DNA of 64,000 nt from Agromyces luteolus (GTDB lineage: Bacteria > Actinomycetota > Actinomycetes > Actinomycetales > Microbacteriaceae): contig NZ_WODA01000002.1 of assembly GCF_009729855.1 (NCBI RefSeq), positions 248,001 to 312,000 on the forward strand, written 5' to 3'. Under the pieces are notes generated by a model. The model had not been told where the DNA came from. It made no database searches and saw nothing but the letters and a program-made list of their open reading frames with translations. Shown here in pieces: positions 60,358-64,000 of this stretch (positions are counted from its first letter, which is position 1; each line of letters begins with the position of its first letter). The position numbers and the translations under genes are program-made.

Positions 60358-61947
60358 ATGTCGCGCACGAACGCACCGACCCGGGCAGCGCGGCTGCGAT
60401 TCGTCGCCTGGGCCGCCGCCGCCGGCATCACGGCGGGCGCCGCCTTCCTCGCGGTGGCCGAGCTCGTCGCGCTCGGCGTCGCGCGCCAGGCGAGCCCCGT
60501 CCTCGCGGTCGGCGCGTTCGTCATCGACGTCGTGCCGCAGCCGCTGAAGGAGTTCGCGATCGCGACCTTCGGCGAGGCGGACAAGCCCGTCCTGCTCGGC
60601 GGGCTCGGCATCGCCGTGGTCGTCGCGAGCGCCGTGTGCGGGATCCTGCAGCTCGCGAGGCCGCCGCTCGGGCTCGTCGCGCTGGGCGTCGCGGGCGCGG
60701 CATCCGTCGCCGCCACCCTGACGCGCGCGGGGGCGTCGGGCTGGTCGTGGCTGCCCGCCGTCGGCGGCACCGTCGTCGCGGTCCTGCTGCTGCGCGAGGC
60801 CGTCGCCCGGCTCCGCCGCTGGCGCGACCACGGGGTCGGGGCCGGGCCCGACGCGGCGGGCGACGACGCGGCCCCGCGGCTCGACCGACGGCGCTTCCTC
60901 GCGCTGACCGGCGTCGCCGCGGCATCCGCCCTCGTCGTCGGCATCGGCGCGCGCCTCGGCAACGCCGCCTCGTCGTCCATCGCGGCGATCCGCGGCGCGC
61001 TGCGACTCCCGGGACCGCGCTCCGTCGTCGACGTGCCGGCCGGCGCCGAGCTCGACGTGCCCGGCCTCAGCCCGTTGATCACGCCGAACGACGACTTCTA
61101 CCGGGTCGACACCGCGCTGACCGTCCCCGAGGTGGACCCGTCGACCTGGCGACTCGTCGTCGACGGGATGGTGGACCGGCGGATCGACCTGGGCTTCGAG
61201 GACCTCGTGTCGATGGGGCTCGACGAGTTCGCGGTCACGCTCACGTGCGTCTCGAACGAGGTCGGCGGCGACCTCGTCGGCACCGCGATCTGGCTGGGCG
61301 TGCCCGTTCGGGACGTGCTGCGCCTGGCCGGACCGCAGCCGGGCGCCGACATGGTGCTCTCGCGGAGCGTCGACGGATTCACCGCGTCGACGCCGCTCGC
61401 GTCGCTGACCGACGACGGGCTCGACGCGATCCTCGCGGTCGGCATGAACGGCGAGCCGCTGCCCCTCGAGCACGGCTTCCCCGTGCGGATGGTCGTGCCG
61501 GGACTCTACGGCTACGTCTCTGCGACGAAGTGGCTGACGGCGCTGACGGTCACGACCTTCGCCGACGACGAGGCCTACTGGACGCCGCGCGGGTACAGCG
61601 CCGAGGCGCCGATCAAGATGTCCTCGCGCATCGACACGCCGAAGCCCGGCCGCCCGGTCCCGGCCGGTCCCGCCGTGGTCGCCGGTGTCGCCTGGGCGCA
61701 GACGGTCGGCATCGAGCGGGTCGAGGTGCGCATCGACGACGGCGACTGGCGACCGGCCACGCTGTCGACGCCGATCAACGCCGACACCTGGGTGCAGTGG
61801 GTGCTCGAGTGGGATGCCGCGCCGGGCACGCACTACGCGACGGTGCGGGCCGTCGACCGTGACGGGCGCGTCCAGGTCGAGGAGCGCGCGCCGATCGCGC
61901 CCGACGGCTCGACCGGCTGGCAGCGCACGCTGATCACCGTGACCTGA
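60358..61947 (+). CDS. Membrane-anchored sulfite-oxidase-like molybdopterin oxidoreductase
   Basis: A 529-residue protein. Residues 1-150 contain four or five hydrophobic segments. A twin-arginine-like LDRRRFLALTG (175-185) then precedes another hydrophobic stretch. The sulfite-oxidase Mo-binding domain follows (about 235-430), with the molybdenum ligand Cys297 in LTCVSNEVGG and a C-terminal Ig-like dimerisation domain (to 529). It should face outside the membrane and catalyse oxygen transfer; the substrate is unknown. The ATG has GGAGGGACC directly upstream. The RR motif is internal, unlike a normal Tat signal. Confidence 0.93.
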   Translation: MSRTNAPTRAARLRFVAWAAAAGITAGAAFLAVAELVALGVARQASPVLAVGAFVIDVVPQPLKEFAIATFGEADKPVLLGGLGIAVVVASAVCGILQLARPPLGLVALGVAGAASVAATLTRAGASGWSWLPAVGGTVVAVLLLREAVARLRRWRDHGVGAGPDAAGDDAAPRLDRRRFLALTGVAAASALVVGIGARLGNAASSSIAAIRGALRLPGPRSVVDVPAGAELDVPGLSPLITPNDDFYRVDTALTVPEVDPSTWRLVVDGMVDRRIDLGFEDLVSMGLDEFAVTLTCVSNEVGGDLVGTAIWLGVPVRDVLRLAGPQPGADMVLSRSVDGFTASTPLASLTDDGLDAILAVGMNGEPLPLEHGFPVRMVVPGLYGYVSATKWLTALTVTTFADDEAYWTPRGYSAEAPIKMSSRIDTPKPGRPVPAGPAVVAGVAWAQTVGIERVEVRIDDGDWRPATLSTPINADTWVQWVLEWDAAPGTHYATVRAVDRDGRVQVEERAPIAPDGSTGWQRTLITVT

Positions 61948-62026
61948 GCTGTCAATGCCTCGACGGATGCCGCGCACGCGACGAGCATCGAGGAAGGCGG
62001 CCAGCACGCCGCCGGAGGGAGGAGCC

Positions 62027-62245
62027 ATGGCCGAGACGCCGGGAACGCAGGACGAGCCGGTCGAGGAGGGCGCGGGCGACGCGAGTCGCGCCGAGCGCAT
62101 CGCGGGAATCCTGGACCAGGTGCGGAGCGACGTGCGCCTCGGGCACGCGCACGACGAGGAGGCCGAGCTCCGCCAGCGGTTGGCCGAGGCCGGGATCACC
62201 GCGTCGGACGAGGAGATCGAGCGGTACGTCGCGCGCGAGCTCTGA
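62027..62245 (+). CDS. Small helical conserved-looking protein (72 aa)
   Basis: A 72-residue, acidic, soluble protein: disordered Glu/Gly/Asp N-terminus, then two helices (AERIAGILDQVRSDVRLGHA and AELRQRLAEAGITASDEEIE). It has a strong GGAGGGAGGAG site before ATG 62027. Its C-terminal pattern resembles small actinobacterial proteins of unknown function. It follows the molybdoenzyme gene by 80 bp on the same strand. Confidence 0.75.
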   Translation: MAETPGTQDEPVEEGAGDASRAERIAGILDQVRSDVRLGHAHDEEAELRQRLAEAGITASDEEIERYVAREL

Positions 62246-62260
62246 TCCGCCCGCAGGGCG

Positions 62261-63247
62261 TCAGTGCGTCGCCGACCACGGCGACAGCACCTCGGCGAGC
62301 CAGGCGGCCTGCCGCTCCCAGTGCACGCCCTGCCCGCCCTCGTGCTCGTTGAAGGCGTACTCGACGACCTCGGCGCCGACCGCGTGGTGGTTCGCCGCGG
62401 CGTAGACGGTCGACGGCGGGCACACGGGGTCCATCAGCGCGACGGACACCAGCGCCGGCGCGCTCGCGCGCTTGGCGAAGTTCACGCCGTCGAAGTACGA
62501 GAGCGTGCGGAAGACGGTCGGCGCGGCATCCCGGTGGATCGAGAGGTACCGGACGATCTCCTGGTACGGATCGCGGTCGGTCAGGCCGACGGACCGCTCG
62601 AAGCAGCAGAGGAACGGCACGTCGGGCATCGCGCCCACGAGCCCGTCGACGAGACCGGCCGCGGCGAGCGCGATGCCGCCGCCCTGCGACCCTCCGGTGA
62701 CCGCGACCCGCGTCTCGTCCGCCGCCGGCAGGGAGCGCACCGCGTCGACGGCGAGGACCGCGTCGGTGAAGACGCGGCGGTAGTAGTACTCGGCGGGGTC
62801 GTGGATGCCGCGCGTCATGAACCCCGGGAACGACGGACCGGTGCCGTGCGGGTCGGGCGTGCCGCCGCCGGTGCCCCACGCGCTCCCCTGCCCGCGCGTG
62901 TCCATGAAGAAGTGCGCGTACCCGGATGCCGCCCACTGCAGCCGCTCGTGCGGGAGGCCGCGCCCGCCGCCGTAGCCGTTGTACTCGACGACCGCGGGCA
63001 GCGGCCCCGAGGCATCCGCCGGCACCAGGAACCACCCCTTCACGGGGTCGCCCGCGTACCCGGAGAACTCGACGTCGTACACCTCGACGAGCGCGAGCGG
63101 CGAGTCGAGGCGCGTCAGCCGCGGCGGCTGCGCGACGGCGCGCGACTCGGCGAGCGTCTCGGCCCAGAACGCGTCGAAGTCGTCGGGCTCGGCCACCTCG
63201 GGGCGGAAGCCCCGGAGCTCGGCGGCGGGCAGGTCGAAGAACGGCAT
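62261..63247 (-). CDS. Carbohydrate esterase family 7 (acetylxylan/cephalosporin C deacetylase)
   Basis: A 328-residue alpha/beta hydrolase of CE7 with the three hallmark motifs: RGQG (118-121), GGSQGG with Ser187, and a His near 301 in FNEHEGG; the Asp is in ALMDPVCPP. It removes acetyl groups from acetylated xylo-oligosaccharides or related small substrates, in the cytosol since no signal peptide is present. The ATG is at 63247. The gene converges with the 72-residue gene, 15 bp away. Confidence 0.95.
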   Translation of the reverse strand: MPFFDLPAAELRGFRPEVAEPDDFDAFWAETLAESRAVAQPPRLTRLDSPLALVEVYDVEFSGYAGDPVKGWFLVPADASGPLPAVVEYNGYGGGRGLPHERLQWAASGYAHFFMDTRGQGSAWGTGGGTPDPHGTGPSFPGFMTRGIHDPAEYYYRRVFTDAVLAVDAVRSLPAADETRVAVTGGSQGGGIALAAAGLVDGLVGAMPDVPFLCCFERSVGLTDRDPYQEIVRYLSIHRDAAPTVFRTLSYFDGVNFAKRASAPALVSVALMDPVCPPSTVYAAANHHAVGAEVVEYAFNEHEGGQGVHWERQAAWLAEVLSPWSATH

Positions 63248-63330
63248 GCGGGACTCCTCGCTGAGTGGCGGCCGGGGTGGTCGCCAGCGTACCCGTAGGC
63301 TGGGCGGCATCACCGCCTCGGGAGGACTTG

Positions 63331-63771
63331 ATGAGCGACGAGACCCGGTCGACTCCGCGCCCGCCGAAGCGCATCATCGCCGTGGTCGTCCTCACCTACC
63401 TCGCGGGCTTCGTCGACATCGTGCTCGGCGTGCTGCTCGTGCTCGCCCGCTACGACGCCGAGGTCCGGCGCGACGGCGAGCAGCTCGCCGTCACGCTGCT
63501 CGGCGCGGCGCTGATCCTGATCGGCCTGCTCACGATCGCCATGGCCTCCGGGCTGACGCGGGCGCGCAACTCCGCGCGGATCTTCGTCACCGCGCTCATG
63601 GGCCTCTCTCTCGCGACGTCGGTGCTCGACCTCGTGCGCGACACCGACGCGATCTGGTCCACCCTCGTCGGCGCGGTCGTGCCGATCGCCGTCATCCTCG
63701 TGCTGTGGACCGGTCGCGGGGCCCGGTTCTTCCGGGAGGGTCGCTCGGCACGCCCGGTGCCGTCCTCCTGA
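63331..63771 (+). CDS. Small four-helix membrane protein
   Basis: A 146-residue protein with four hydrophobic segments after a short basic N-terminus (STPRPPKR). Alternating loops are charged; no known motif. The ATG at 63331 has GGAGGAC 5 nt upstream. Function unknown. Its last 80 bp overlap the convergent gene at the right edge. Confidence 0.8.
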   Translation: MSDETRSTPRPPKRIIAVVVLTYLAGFVDIVLGVLLVLARYDAEVRRDGEQLAVTLLGAALILIGLLTIAMASGLTRARNSARIFVTALMGLSLATSVLDLVRDTDAIWSTLVGAVVPIAVILVLWTGRGARFFREGRSARPVPSS

Positions 63772-64000
63772 CCGTGGCGACGAGCGCCGCCGGAACGGTC
63801 GGCGTCATGCGGGCGACGGCCCGGCGGTGCACGAACCGCACGACCTCGATGCCCGCGATCGCGACGAGCGACGCGGCGAGCGCGAGGACCGCGGTCGTCT
63901 CGCTCAGTTCGACGAGCTCGAGGAAGTCGGCGGCGAGCGGGATCGCGTAGATCGCGATCAACCCGATCGCCATGCCGCCGATGATGACGATCTTCCACCC
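63692..64000 (-). CDS. C-terminal end of a probable cation P-type ATPase or related membrane protein
   Basis: The frame is open from the right edge, so only about 102 C-terminal residues are seen, with the start outside the window. Two membrane segments (IVIIGGMAIGLIAIYAIPLAA and TTAVLALAASLVAIAGIEVVRF, as regions) are followed by a basic, Pro/Arg-rich tail. The pattern resembles the last helices of P-type cation-transporting ATPases, but no catalytic motif is in view, so the assignment is tentative. The tail overlaps the preceding convergent gene by 80 bp. Confidence 0.55.
   Translation of the reverse strand, partial: GWKIVIIGGMAIGLIAIYAIPLAADFLELVELSETTAVLALAASLVAIAGIEVVRFVHRRAVARMTPTVPAALVATVRRTAPGVPSDPPGRTGPRDRSTARG

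Overview
The window is uniformly GC-rich chromosomal DNA with dense, short-spaced genes, frequent GTG/TTG starts and several apparently leaderless promoters. Product families such as NucS/EndoMS mismatch endonuclease, KtrAB, MocR/PdxR-type regulators, CE7 esterase and MsiK-type sugar ABC cassettes lacking their own ATPase point to Actinobacteria. The pervasive GGATGCCGC motif and the overall gene style suggest Microbacteriaceae, perhaps an Agromyces-like organism; the genus is an inference. I see no rRNA, tRNA, IS element, integrase, prophage or CRISPR array, so this looks like core/metabolic chromosome and not an island.

Layout: 0-9.5 kb holds the end of a polytopic membrane protein, then minus-strand genes for an HNH protein, a DUF1269-like/sulfatase fusion, a beta-lactamase-fold serine hydrolase, an M13 peptidase and the KtrB-KtrA potassium uptake pair. 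9.6-14.5 kb is plus-strand: YccF protein, OafA-type acyltransferase-SGNH protein, MATE exporter and a DUF2807 lipoprotein. 14.7-20.7 kb contains a LacI regulator, an SRPBCC protein, the threonine-degrading pair tdh-kbl and an MFS transporter; the LacI gene and the MFS gene carry the same perfect 14-bp palindrome, so the transporter is very probably its target. 20.8-34.7 kb is mixed: DHFR-like reductase, nucS, HAD phosphatase, secreted M6 metalloprotease, TetR, PfkB kinase, a sigma-like/anti-sigma-like membrane fusion next to a Tat-secreted protein, DUF998 and VTT membrane proteins, leucyl aminopeptidase, DUF2461 protein and glutathione peroxidase.

35.3-48.3 kb: a large ATP-binding LuxR regulator, two tiny genes with strong Shine-Dalgarno sites (61 and 36 residues), a divergent FMN-barrel/MocR pair, LysM lipoprotein, S9 oligopeptidase, FAD oxidoreductase, DUF1349 protein, and a divergent SDR/TetR pair with likely operators over both start regions. 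48.3-56.4 kb: a hypothetical protein, a complete sugar ABC importer (two permeases, lipoprotein binding protein) with a GH13 glucosidase and LacI regulator, then a 3-hydroxyisobutyrate dehydrogenase-like enzyme. 56.9-64 kb: hypothetical protein, FAD monooxygenase, RBBP9-like hydrolase, non-specific nuclease, membrane-anchored sulfite-oxidase-like molybdoenzyme, small helical protein, CE7 esterase, a small membrane protein and the C-terminal end of a probable cation P-type ATPase.

The most unusual content is intergenic. Several 65-81 bp imperfect palindromes lie between genes: 14576-14643, 15825-15900, 20743-20818, 44151-44230 and 50956-51036. Two of these (15.8 and 44.2 kb) share a nested GTAGGAC/GTCCTAC design. 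The 44.2-kb copy is flanked by a 46-bp direct repeat that duplicates the end of the preceding gene. The 20.7-kb one is four contiguous 19-bp units arranged two against two.
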